Below the pieces are notes generated by a model. It was not told the DNA's origin. It worked only from the letters and a program-made list of their open reading frames with translations, and did no database searches. From assembly GCA_934167305.1 (NCBI GenBank), contig CAKPKQ010000024.1, positions 1 to 16,455 of the forward strand: a stretch of 16,455 bases of DNA. Reading direction: 5' to 3'. The stretch is from an uncultured Clostridia bacterium (GTDB lineage: Bacteria > Bacillota > Clostridia > TANB77 > CAG-508). This document shows, in pieces, positions 7,304 to 14,239 of this stretch. Every line of letters begins with the position of its first letter. Position 1 is the stretch's first letter. The position numbers and the translations under genes are program-made.

Positions 7304-8527
7304 ATGAAGAAACAAAAGGTTACAATCAGAACAAAAACAACAGCTATTGTTATATTAATTCTAATTATAACAGTAGCAATTTGTATTGCATATATAATTA
7401 CAGCTAGAGAAAAAGTAACATATGCCTCAACATATAATGAAAATGAAAAAAGCTATAAAACAATAAATAAAAATGGAGTTGACTTACAAGAAATAATTTC
7501 AAAAAATACGACTAATGCAAAAAAAGAAGAGATAATAAAAAAAGAAATTGATTTAGAATATACTACAAAATATAATAATAATCCAAATCTACCAACTGGA
7601 ATGATACAAGTAATACAAGAAGGAATTGATGGAAAACAAGAAGAAATAACTAAAAAAACATATACAGGAGAGCAATTAATAAAAGAAGAAGTAGTAGGAA
7701 ATATTGTGACAAAATCTTCTGTTAATAAGATTGTAGAGATTGGAACAGGAGGGTATGTAAAACAATATAATGTAAAAGTTGGAGATGAGCTATATGTTAC
7801 TACAAATTTTTTGGCTGTCAGAATTGAGCCAAAAGATGACAGTGAGAAATTGATAACATTAAAGAAAAATACCAAAATAAAAGTGTTAAAAATACAAGAT
7901 GAATGGTATCAAATTAAATATGATACATATATAGGTTGGTCAAAAGGAGAATGTTTTACATATTTAAATCCAAATGAAAAAAGTGAAGAAACTACAGCAG
8001 GTAGTAAGTATTCAAAACAACAATTGCTAAATACATTGAGCTTTGACATGAAATTAAACAAACCAAGTGGACTATCATTAGAACAGTTTAAGAAAATATT
8101 TGAGAATGAAGAAAAAGATAAAAAGAATATATTTAAAAATAATGCACAATATTTTTATTATGCTGAAAAGCAATATAATGTAAATGGAGTTTTTATAGCT
8201 GCTGTAGCAATACATGAGAGTGGATGGGGCGGTTCAAGCATTGCTTCTAACAAAAATAATTTATTTGGGTATGGAGCATATGACAGAGATCCATATAATA
8301 GTGCTTATGAATTTTCAAATTACTCAGAAGGAATAGATTTACTAGCAAGGGTATTTGCAAAATATTATTTAAATCCTAAAGGAACGAAAATATATGATGG
8401 AAATTTAGCAGATGGTTCTTACTATAATGGAGAAACTCTTACAGGTGTTAATAAAAAGTATGCAACTGATAAAAAATGGGCAAATGGAGTATATTATTGG
8501 ATGAAATATTTGTATAACAATTTGTAA
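7304..8527 (+). CDS. Membrane-anchored GH73 glucosaminidase with G5-like and SH3 domains
   Basis: A 407-residue peptidoglycan hydrolase. The ATG at 7304 follows AGGTGA by five bases; the in-frame GTG at 7295 overlaps that site and is rejected. The N-terminus is basic (KKQKVTIRTK) with a membrane helix at about residues 13-33. A G5-like segment (about 80-155, EGIDGKQEEITKKTY...), a bacterial SH3 domain (about 160-225, LAVRIEPK...EWYQIKYDTYIGWSKG) and a glucosaminidase/GH73 domain (about 275-400) follow. The GH73 domain contains the signature AIHESGWGGSSIA; E305 is the probable catalytic glutamate, and the NNLFGYGAYD block follows. The family cleaves N-acetylglucosaminyl-1,4-MurNAc bonds in cell-wall turnover or daughter-cell separation. 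The SH3 and G5 parts probably bind the wall. It sits beside another exported protein but has a separate promoter and terminator. Confidence 0.92.
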   Translation: MKKQKVTIRTKTTAIVILILIITVAICIAYIITAREKVTYASTYNENEKSYKTINKNGVDLQEIISKNTTNAKKEEIIKKEIDLEYTTKYNNNPNLPTGMIQVIQEGIDGKQEEITKKTYTGEQLIKEEVVGNIVTKSSVNKIVEIGTGGYVKQYNVKVGDELYVTTNFLAVRIEPKDDSEKLITLKKNTKIKVLKIQDEWYQIKYDTYIGWSKGECFTYLNPNEKSEETTAGSKYSKQQLLNTLSFDMKLNKPSGLSLEQFKKIFENEEKDKKNIFKNNAQYFYYAEKQYNVNGVFIAAVAIHESGWGGSSIASNKNNLFGYGAYDRDPYNSAYEFSNYSEGIDLLARVFAKYYLNPKGTKIYDGNLADGSYYNGETLTGVNKKYATDKKWANGVYYWMKYLYNNL

Positions 8528-8534
8528 CATATGT

Positions 8535-8568
8535 AAACTAGATATTTTTGTAAAAATATCTAGTTTTT
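8535..8568 (+). terminator. Rho-independent terminator
   Basis: A 15-base inverted repeat (AAACTAGATATTTTT at 8535-8549, its complement at 8552-8566) ends in TTTTT. It lies 7 bases after the GH73 stop. The stem is nearly symmetric with A- and T-rich flanks, so it could also act on the other strand. Confidence 0.85.
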
Positions 8569-8570
8569 CC

Positions 8571-8599
8571 TTGCTATTTTCTGTACTTTATTGTATGAT
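8571..8599 (+). promoter_or_regulatory. Probable promoter of the pilin-like/ATPase operon
   Basis: TTGCTA (8571-8576) and TATGAT (8594-8599) have 17-base spacing. They lie directly after the GH73 terminator and about 48 bases before the next start codon. It is a weaker match than the two promoters upstream. Confidence 0.5.
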
Positions 8600-8646
8600 A
8601 TAGTATATGAAAATGAAAAAATAAAAAGGAAAAGGGGCAGTATTTT

Positions 8647-9054
8647 ATGAAAAAAATAATTGCAATATTATTTGTTTTATTATTTATATTTGGAACAGTT
8701 AATGTATATGCAACAAATGTACAATCCAACACAATAACTTCCGAAACAGCTACTACTAACTTAGTAGAAATAAAAGATAAGGCATTAAAAGCTCTTGAAG
8801 ATTATCAAGCAGCTTATGGAGATAATACATACGGACTAGTGGCATATATTTTAAATATAGTTAGAATATACAGTATTCCATTTGGATTTGTAGGAATCGT
8901 TTTTGCAGCAATTTATCGTTATGTTATAGGTATTAGAAAACTAGATGTTCAAGATAAAGGATTTGGAGTTCTAGTTGGTATTATTACAGTAATGGTAATT
9001 TGCCAATTATTACCATTGATCTTTGCGATAGTTGTACGTGGTTGGAGGGGTTAA
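8647..9054 (+). CDS. VirB2/T4SS-pilin-like small membrane protein
   Basis: A 135-residue protein with a signal peptide (MKK then hydrophobic residues 4-18, cleavage likely after Y-A at 21-22). A polar, Thr-rich stretch (23-60) comes next. Two membrane helices (about 72-94 and 106-130) are joined by a short charged loop (IRKLDVQDKG) and end in VRGWRG. Signal peptide plus two helices with a tight polar loop is the layout of VirB2/TrbC-type pilins and of the Bacillota T4SS_pilin family. I judge this by topology only, since no diagnostic motif is visible. The ribosome site is AAGGGG about 10 bases before the ATG. The next gene, a CpaE/TadZ-like ATPase, starts 5 bases after the stop, so the two are translationally close and probably work together. 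No other T4SS genes (VirB4, VirB6, VirD4) are in the window. Confidence 0.6.
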   Translation: MKKIIAILFVLLFIFGTVNVYATNVQSNTITSETATTNLVEIKDKALKALEDYQAAYGDNTYGLVAYILNIVRIYSIPFGFVGIVFAAIYRYVIGIRKLDVQDKGFGVLVGIITVMVICQLLPLIFAIVVRGWRG

Positions 9055-9059
9055 AGCTA

Positions 9060-11429
9060 ATGAAGGTATTATTTGCAGTTAATAATGAAAACATTTCTGA
9101 GTCTATAACAAAAAAATATCAACAAGATTATAAAGAGATTATCTCTGTCAAAAATGTGTATTATTTTGATGCAATTATAAAAGAATTACAAAGAGATAAA
9201 ACTTATGACCGAATTGTTGTAAGTGAAGACTTACAACCTTTTTCAAGTAATAATTATGATCAAATTGATAAATTTATATTTGAAAAAATGGACAATATTA
9301 GTGATGAAGCAACTAACCAAAATGGAAATGATATACCAATAATATTAATATGTGCGGATAGAAGGGAAAAATCAGAACCATTATTGGTTAAATTATTTGG
9401 AATAGGTGTATATAATGCTCTGCTTGGAAAAGATAGGAGCATTACTGCCGTGTGTCAATTATTAAATAGGCCACGTGGAAAAAAGGAAGCAAAAGTATAT
9501 TATCACATTGACCCAGATGATGTAGACTACAAGGTTGAAAGTGAAGGGGATGTAAGTGAAGTTGAAATCCAAAATATTATAAATCATTATAAGAGATTGG
9601 GAAAAAACGAAGATCAATATGTAGAAAGCTTTGAGCATATTGCTAGTCAATATACTGATTCACAATTAAGACTAATTGCAAAATTTTTACCTTTAAACGT
9701 AAAGGCTGTTTTAGAGGCTAATAGCCCAAAATATCAAGAAGTAGTTGCTTTTGGAATGCCATCAAGACCAAAAGAAAACTATAACAATTATGGTGGCAAA
9801 AAGAATAATACAAAAAATGCTAAGCCAGAAATAACAAACAATACACAAGATTTAGAAATTATACAAAAAAATCTAAAAAATAATATAATAACAGAACCAG
9901 TTATTATACCATCAACTGGTGGTACTGTAAAAAAAGTACAAGGAATATCAAATCAAAAAAATTCAACAATTCCACAACAACAAGAAAAGAAAGAGCCAAG
10001 AGTTGTTCAAATTCAACAACCTACACCAATAATTAATGAGGCGCCTGAATTACCAGGAATAGCTGATTTTGATGAAGAAGAAACAAAAAATGTGGAAGTT
10101 GAGGCTGTACAACCAAAAAGAAGAGGCAGACCTAAAAAGGTGAAACTAGAAGATACAGCACAAGTTGATGTTCCAGTTGTAAAAAAAGGAAGAGGTAGAC
10201 CTAGAAAACAAAGTGGAGAAACTGAAACACAAAGTACGCAAGAACCAGCAATATTACCAGGATTAGAAGATGAGACGGAATCTCCTGTAAACTTGTTTGA
10301 CTTAGACAATGATGAAGCTATTGCTATGCAAAATCAAGAACAAGAAGATGACATGATACTACCTGGATTAGATAATGAATTTTTATTTGCTCAAGAAAGC
10401 GATTCATCTAATGATTTTAAACCAATGGCAAAAGTTACTGCCACAGAAAAAAAACAACCGGAAAGAACAACAAGTTCTTTATATAACAATGAATCAAACA
10501 ATTTAGCCAATAATATACCAACTGTAACAAATAATACAAATAGTACAGGAATATCTAATGCAATAAGCAAAGATAAAAAAGTAGTTGCATTTATTGGAAC
10601 ATCAAAAAATGGAACATCTTTCTTGGTAAATAATACAGCAGAAGTATTATCACAGAATGGAATAAATACAGCTATTTTAGATTTAACTAAAAATAAAAAC
10701 GCATACTATATATACACAGAAAATGATGAAAATCTTAGAAATATAGCATTTTCATGTATGGAAAATTTAAAAATTGGAAATGCAACAGGAATTCAAGTTC
10801 ATAAAAATTTAACAGTGTATACAACAGTACCTGGAGATGAACATGTAGCAGATGATTATAACAATATATTAGAAACACTTGTAAAAAATTATTCATTAGT
10901 AATTTTAGATTGCGATTTTGATACAAACTATAATTATTTTGCAAAAGTACAGGAAATTTATTTAGTACAAAGCTTAGATATATTAACAATACAACCACTT
11001 ACAGCATTTTTAAGAGATTTAAAGGCAAAAAATGTATTAGATCCAGAAAAAATCAGAGTAGTATTAAATAAAATGGTAAGCTTAAAAAGTGTAACAGAAA
11101 AAACGATTATTGGAGGTATAGCATATTACAATGATCCTGCAATGTCGTTTATGACAGAATTATTTAATAAAGATACTGTTAAATATTGTGTAATTCCATT
11201 TGAAGAGCAAACTTATGCTAAATATTTAGACGGAATTATAAATTGTAAAATTTCATTAAATGGGTACTCAAGAAATCTTATGACTGCACTTAATACATTA
11301 GCAGATATGGTTTACCCCTTAGTAGGAAATAATATGAGAGGTAATACATATAGTACAACATATAGTCCAGCTAGTAATTTTTCGGCAAGTATGAATAACA
11401 CATTAAACAAAATGAGAAATAACTATTAA
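9060..11429 (+). CDS. CpaE/TadZ-like MinD-family ATPase with pseudo-receiver and AT-hook linker
   Basis: A 789-residue protein; the ATG at 9060 is preceded by GGAGGGG (9044-9050). An N-terminal domain (about 1-145, MKVLFAVNNENIS...YDRIVVSEDL...IPIILICA) looks like the pseudo-receiver found in CpaE/TadZ. A long polar linker (about 230-505) contains two AT-hook motifs, KRRGRPKK (353-360) and KKGRGRPRK (375-383). It also contains three (E/I)LPG(I/L) acidic motifs at about 330, 398 and 433. The C-terminal MinD/ParA-like domain (about 505-765) has a degenerate P-loop, IGTSKNGTSFL (512-522), with glycine where the Walker A lysine would be, and Walker B VILDCD (614-619). CpaE/TadZ proteins often have such atypical P-loops and position pili or secretion machines at the cell pole. 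That role here is an inference. AT-hooks would bind AT-rich DNA. Confidence 0.7.
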   Translation: MKVLFAVNNENISESITKKYQQDYKEIISVKNVYYFDAIIKELQRDKTYDRIVVSEDLQPFSSNNYDQIDKFIFEKMDNISDEATNQNGNDIPIILICADRREKSEPLLVKLFGIGVYNALLGKDRSITAVCQLLNRPRGKKEAKVYYHIDPDDVDYKVESEGDVSEVEIQNIINHYKRLGKNEDQYVESFEHIASQYTDSQLRLIAKFLPLNVKAVLEANSPKYQEVVAFGMPSRPKENYNNYGGKKNNTKNAKPEITNNTQDLEIIQKNLKNNIITEPVIIPSTGGTVKKVQGISNQKNSTIPQQQEKKEPRVVQIQQPTPIINEAPELPGIADFDEEETKNVEVEAVQPKRRGRPKKVKLEDTAQVDVPVVKKGRGRPRKQSGETETQSTQEPAILPGLEDETESPVNLFDLDNDEAIAMQNQEQEDDMILPGLDNEFLFAQESDSSNDFKPMAKVTATEKKQPERTTSSLYNNESNNLANNIPTVTNNTNSTGISNAISKDKKVVAFIGTSKNGTSFLVNNTAEVLSQNGINTAILDLTKNKNAYYIYTENDENLRNIAFSCMENLKIGNATGIQVHKNLTVYTTVPGDEHVADDYNNILETLVKNYSLVILDCDFDTNYNYFAKVQEIYLVQSLDILTIQPLTAFLRDLKAKNVLDPEKIRVVLNKMVSLKSVTEKTIIGGIAYYNDPAMSFMTELFNKDTVKYCVIPFEEQTYAKYLDGIINCKISLNGYSRNLMTALNTLADMVYPLVGNNMRGNTYSTTYSPASNFSASMNNTLNKMRNNY

Positions 11430-11451
11430 ACATACAAAAAGAGGTGATTTT

Positions 11452-12525
11452 GTGATACTAATTGTAATAATAATATTAATAGCAATTATTGTAGGATTAT
11501 TCATATATAATTTATCAATAAGTAAAAAAATAGAAAATTTTAATAATATAAATCAAAAAATAACTAACTTGAATATACTACAAGATTTTATGAATACAAT
11601 AGGAGAAGTTACCTCAGTAAATGAAAAAATTGAAAAAATAAATAATATATTAATTGAAAGATATAATATTAAATACTCAACAATAGTTATATATGACGGT
11701 ACAGAATATGTAATAAAGGCATCAAATGTTGACCAAAAACATTGGGATACACTAAGAAATCTTCAAAATGAAGAAATATTTAAGGACAGTATACAGTCAG
11801 CAATTCCAAAATATATTACGGTAGAAAAAGAAGGAGAAAGACTTCCATACCAAAAAATGGAGTTTGGCAGAGCAAAGTCAGCAGTTTTCTTCCCACTTTA
11901 TATAGATAATGTATATATTGGATATTGGATAATAGAAGGAAGTAAACCACATGAATTTGATAATGTTGATACAACTGTTTTAGAAGTTATAAAAACTAAT
12001 ATTGTGTCAGTATTAAAAACAGTTCAAAATCAACAAATTATTGAAAATATAGTAAGAGATGACAAATTTACAAGTTTGAAATCTGCAGAGTATTTGTTTG
12101 GAGAAGGAAAGAAAATAATAGACAAATATACTACTTCAACTGTTTGTTTATTTAGAATAATAAACCTAGAAGAAATAAATGACACCATAGGCAGAAAAGT
12201 AGGGGATCAAATTGTTACAGAAGTTAGTAATGTAGTAAAACAAGACTTATCTGAAGAATATGTATTTGTAAGATATATGGGACCAAAATTTGCTATAGTA
12301 TTTTCTGGAATTGAATTAGATGCAATAGTTACATTTATGACACAAGTAAAAGAAAATGTTGAAAATATAAAAATACAGGTTGATAAAAAAACAGAGGCAA
12401 TGCCTAAAATAAATGTAGTATTATCTACATACTATAAGGGTACAGCTTTAGAAGGACTTACAAAAAAATTAGAGCAGTATTTAGACACAGCTTCAAAAGA
12501 TGAAAATACAATTAATTATTTATAA
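11452..12525 (+). CDS. Membrane-anchored GAF and degenerate GGDEF protein
   Basis: A 357-residue protein starting with GTG, 4 bases after GAGGTGAT and 22 bases after the ATPase stop. An N-terminal membrane helix (2-20, almost all I/L/V) is followed by a short coiled coil (about 25-55). A GAF-like sensor domain comes next (about 55-190, including YSTIVIYDGTEYVIKAS and AVFFPLYIDNVYIGYWIIEGS). A GGDEF-like fold (about 205-345, VCLFRIINLEEINDTIGRKVGDQIVTEV) ends the protein. At the active-site position the sequence is RYMGPKF (274-280) instead of RYGGDEF, so diguanylate cyclase activity is very unlikely. A c-di-GMP- or GTP-binding or purely structural role is possible. It links the upstream ATPase to the ireB-ruvX genes in a probable operon. 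Confidence 0.7.
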   Translation: MILIVIIILIAIIVGLFIYNLSISKKIENFNNINQKITNLNILQDFMNTIGEVTSVNEKIEKINNILIERYNIKYSTIVIYDGTEYVIKASNVDQKHWDTLRNLQNEEIFKDSIQSAIPKYITVEKEGERLPYQKMEFGRAKSAVFFPLYIDNVYIGYWIIEGSKPHEFDNVDTTVLEVIKTNIVSVLKTVQNQQIIENIVRDDKFTSLKSAEYLFGEGKKIIDKYTTSTVCLFRIINLEEINDTIGRKVGDQIVTEVSNVVKQDLSEEYVFVRYMGPKFAIVFSGIELDAIVTFMTQVKENVENIKIQVDKKTEAMPKINVVLSTYYKGTALEGLTKKLEQYLDTASKDENTINYL

Positions 12526-12540
12526 GGAGGTAAGTAAAGT

Positions 12541-12795
12541 ATGATATCTGATGAAACAGTTAGCTTTAAAGTAGAAAAGGATAAAAGCGTAAAAGCAAGA
12601 GAAATTTTAAAAGAGGTATATCATGCACTAGAAGAAAAAGGTTATAACCCAATAAATCAAATTGTAGGATATATTTTGTCAGGAGACCCAACTTACATTA
12701 CTAGCCATAATGATGCAAGAAACTTAATTAGACAAATTGAAAGAGATGAACTTCTTGAAAAAATGGTAAAAAACTATATAGGATTGGATGAATAA
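12541..12795 (+). CDS. ireB: IreB family regulatory phosphoprotein (UPF0297)
   Basis: An 84-residue protein, the normal family length, with a strong AAGGAGGT ribosome site. It matches UPF0297/YrzL/IreB throughout: a short N-terminus with threonine (SDETVSF), then EILKEVYHALEEKGYNPINQIVGYILSGDPTYITSHNDARNLIR. In Enterococcus faecalis, IreB is phosphorylated on N-terminal threonines by the kinase IreK and negatively controls cephalosporin resistance. Transfer of that role here is an inference. The IreB-RuvX-DUF1292 order is conserved in Bacillota, commonly after alaS, whereas here the GAF/GGDEF gene precedes it. The ruvX ORF starts at or before its stop codon. Confidence 0.95.
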   Translation: MISDETVSFKVEKDKSVKAREILKEVYHALEEKGYNPINQIVGYILSGDPTYITSHNDARNLIRQIERDELLEKMVKNYIGLDE

Positions 12796-12799
12796 TAAA

Positions 12800-13225
12800 A
12801 TGCGTAAATTAGGAATTGATTATGGAGATAGTAGAGTTGGACTAGCTATAACTGATGAGCTTGAAATTACAGCACAAGGGCTAGAAACAATACACCATAA
12901 TGGCAATGATAAGTTAGTTTTAAAAAGACTAGATGAAATTTTAGCTCAATACTCAATTGATACATTTGTTATTGGAATGCCAATAAATATGGATGGAACT
13001 AAAACAGAAAGAGTACAAGTAACTGAAAAATTTATACATAAACTTAAATGTAAATTTCCAAAAATTTCAATAGCGACAATTGATGAAAGACTAACTACTG
13101 TTGCAGCACATAAAACAATGAATTATCTTAATATAGACAAAAATAAAAAAAAGCAAATAGTAGATACAATATCTGCAGTATATATTTTAGAAACATATAT
13201 GAACAAACAAAAAAACAATGTATAA
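12800..13225 (+). CDS. ruvX: Putative pre-16S rRNA nuclease / Holliday junction resolvase RuvX (YqgF)
   Basis: A 141-residue YqgF/RuvX protein with an RNase H-like fold. The start at 12800 gives MRKLGIDYG, the usual family N-terminus; an in-frame ATG at 12788, overlapping the ireB stop, would add four residues. Motifs in order are GIDYGDSRVGLAI (D7), VIGMPINMDGT, TIDERLTT (E96) and VDTISAVYILETYM (D122), which give the three expected acidic metal ligands. The family was named for Holliday-junction resolution. In E. coli, YqgF acts in 16S rRNA 5' maturation, so the exact role is left open. It is translationally coupled to ireB. Confidence 0.95.
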   Translation: MRKLGIDYGDSRVGLAITDELEITAQGLETIHHNGNDKLVLKRLDEILAQYSIDTFVIGMPINMDGTKTERVQVTEKFIHKLKCKFPKISIATIDERLTTVAAHKTMNYLNIDKNKKKQIVDTISAVYILETYMNKQKNNV

Positions 13226-13258
13226 ATATATGTAAAATACAAATAATAAAACTAGATA

Positions 13259-13288
13259 TTAACATTGTAGAAATACAATTATTATAAT
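13259..13288 (+). promoter_or_regulatory. Probable promoter of the DUF1292 gene
   Basis: TTAACA (13259-13264) and TATAAT (13283-13288) are 18 bases apart, in the 87-base gap before the DUF1292 gene. No terminator separates ruvX from it, so readthrough is also likely. Confidence 0.5.
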
Positions 13289-13312
13289 AAAAATTGAGAG
13301 GAGAATAATAAA

Positions 13313-13633
13313 ATGAGTAAAGATTTAAACAAAGATGTACAAAATGAAGGAGAGGAATTAGATAACATTATAACATTAAATGATGAAGATGGTAATGAAG
13401 TAGAATTTGAATTTCTTGACTTGATTGAATATGAAGGAGAAGAATATGTTGTTCTTTTACCAGTAGAAGAGGAAGAGACAGAAGAACCAGGAGAAGTAGT
13501 AATTCTTAAATTAGAAGATACTGAATCAGAAGAAGAGGAATCTTATGTAAGTGTAGATGATGAGGAGATACTTAATAAAGTATTTGAAAAATTCAAAGAA
13601 AAATTTGAAGATGAATTTAATTTTGTAGATTAA
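13313..13633 (+). CDS. DUF1292 domain protein (YrzB-like)
   Basis: A very acidic 106-residue protein with a GAGAGGAG ribosome site. The core (about 18-60, NIITLNDEDGNEVEFEFLDLIEYEGEEYVVLLPVE) is the DUF1292 domain seen in YrzB, the usual partner downstream of YqgF in Bacillota. The tail has runs of glutamate and an amphipathic DEEILNKVFEKFKEKF helix. Its function is unknown in the family. A hairpin terminator follows the stop, ending the conserved cluster. Confidence 0.9.
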   Translation: MSKDLNKDVQNEGEELDNIITLNDEDGNEVEFEFLDLIEYEGEEYVVLLPVEEEETEEPGEVVILKLEDTESEEEESYVSVDDEEILNKVFEKFKEKFEDEFNFVD

Positions 13634-13643
13634 TATATAAAAA

Positions 13644-13677
13644 TTAGGGATATTTAAAAATGTCCCTAAAAATTTTG
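13644..13677 (+). terminator. Probable terminator after the DUF1292 gene
   Basis: TTAGGGATATTT (13644-13655) pairs with AAATGTCCCTAA (13658-13669) with one G-T wobble. The T-run after it is broken (AAAATTTTG), so termination may be incomplete. Confidence 0.6.
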
Positions 13678-13697
13678 TAATAAAGGGATGAAAACAT

Positions 13698-14171
13698 ATG
13701 AAAAACTTATCTAGCTGGCTAATAGCCATATTTGCGTTTATGTTTTGGGCATTTAGAGTAATAATAACAGCATTATATGCAATGGGAACAGAAATAATAT
13801 TACCACCAATGGACATGACAATGGAAATTGTATTATTATTTTTAACATTTGTATGTATTTGTTTTATTACTAGAAGAAAATTGTTGCCATCATTAATATA
13901 TTTAATAGCACATGTGCTATACTATGGAGTATACATATATCAAAATATTGAAGCAATAATAAATCAATCAGGATCTTTAGATCTATATATGGGATTGTTT
14001 GTATGTTTAATAGCGGTGATTATACCATTAGTAGCATTTTTTGATGTTCTATTAGACAAAAATAGAAAAGCAAATCCAGTGGATAAACAAACAGATTGGT
14101 TTTATAAAAACAAAGAATTTGATAGAAAAATGGATGATAGAGCAGACAAAAATCAATACAGAACTTTATAA
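13698..14171 (+). CDS. Four-helix integral membrane protein, unknown function
   Basis: A 157-residue protein with an AAAGGGATG ribosome site. It has four hydrophobic helices at about residues 4-27, 39-58, 64-88 and 96-120. A 37-residue strongly charged C-terminal tail (NRKANPVDKQTDWFYKNKEFDRKMDDRADK) is probably cytoplasmic. I do not recognise the family. No catalytic motif, channel signature or cysteine pattern stands out. It lies between two hairpins and so may be transcribed alone or by readthrough from the DUF1292 gene. Confidence 0.75.
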   Translation: MKNLSSWLIAIFAFMFWAFRVIITALYAMGTEIILPPMDMTMEIVLLFLTFVCICFITRRKLLPSLIYLIAHVLYYGVYIYQNIEAIINQSGSLDLYMGLFVCLIAVIIPLVAFFDVLLDKNRKANPVDKQTDWFYKNKEFDRKMDDRADKNQYRTL

Positions 14172-14182
14172 TTAGTATCAAT

Positions 14183-14220
14183 AATGCTACTGACGAAATT
14201 GCTACTGTCAGTAGTATTTA
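14183..14220 (+). terminator. Hairpin, possible weak terminator
   Basis: AATGCTACTGAC (14183-14194) pairs with GTCAGTAGTATT (14207-14218) with one wobble and a 12-base loop. Only a short T stretch (TTTATA) follows, so it may be a weak terminator or an mRNA end structure upstream of the next gene. Confidence 0.5.
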
Positions 14221-14239
14221 TATAATATAAGGAGTTAAA

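Noticed and set aside
7138..7407. + strand ORF overlapping the end of the FN3 gene and the start of the GH73 gene
   Set aside because: It spans a strong terminator and a promoter, has no domain and conflicts with both well-supported genes.
7453..7875. 140-codon minus-strand ORF
   Set aside because: It lies wholly antisense to the G5-like and SH3 parts of the GH73 gene. The Ser/Phe/Ile-rich translation has no recognisable domain and no promoter or ribosome site.
9000..9059. 20-codon N-terminal extension of the CpaE-like ATPase
   Set aside because: It would overlap the preceding gene by 55 bases, whereas ATG 9060 has GGAGGGG upstream and begins the receiver-like strand MKVLFAV.
10013..10309. 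Minus-strand ORF rich in Ser, Cys and Thr
   Set aside because: It is the antisense shadow of the AT-hook linker of the CpaE-like ATPase, and its composition follows from the low-complexity coding strand.
13526..13816. Minus-strand ORF across the DUF1292 gene and the next gene
   Set aside because: It overlaps two real genes and their intervening terminator, with no supporting signals.
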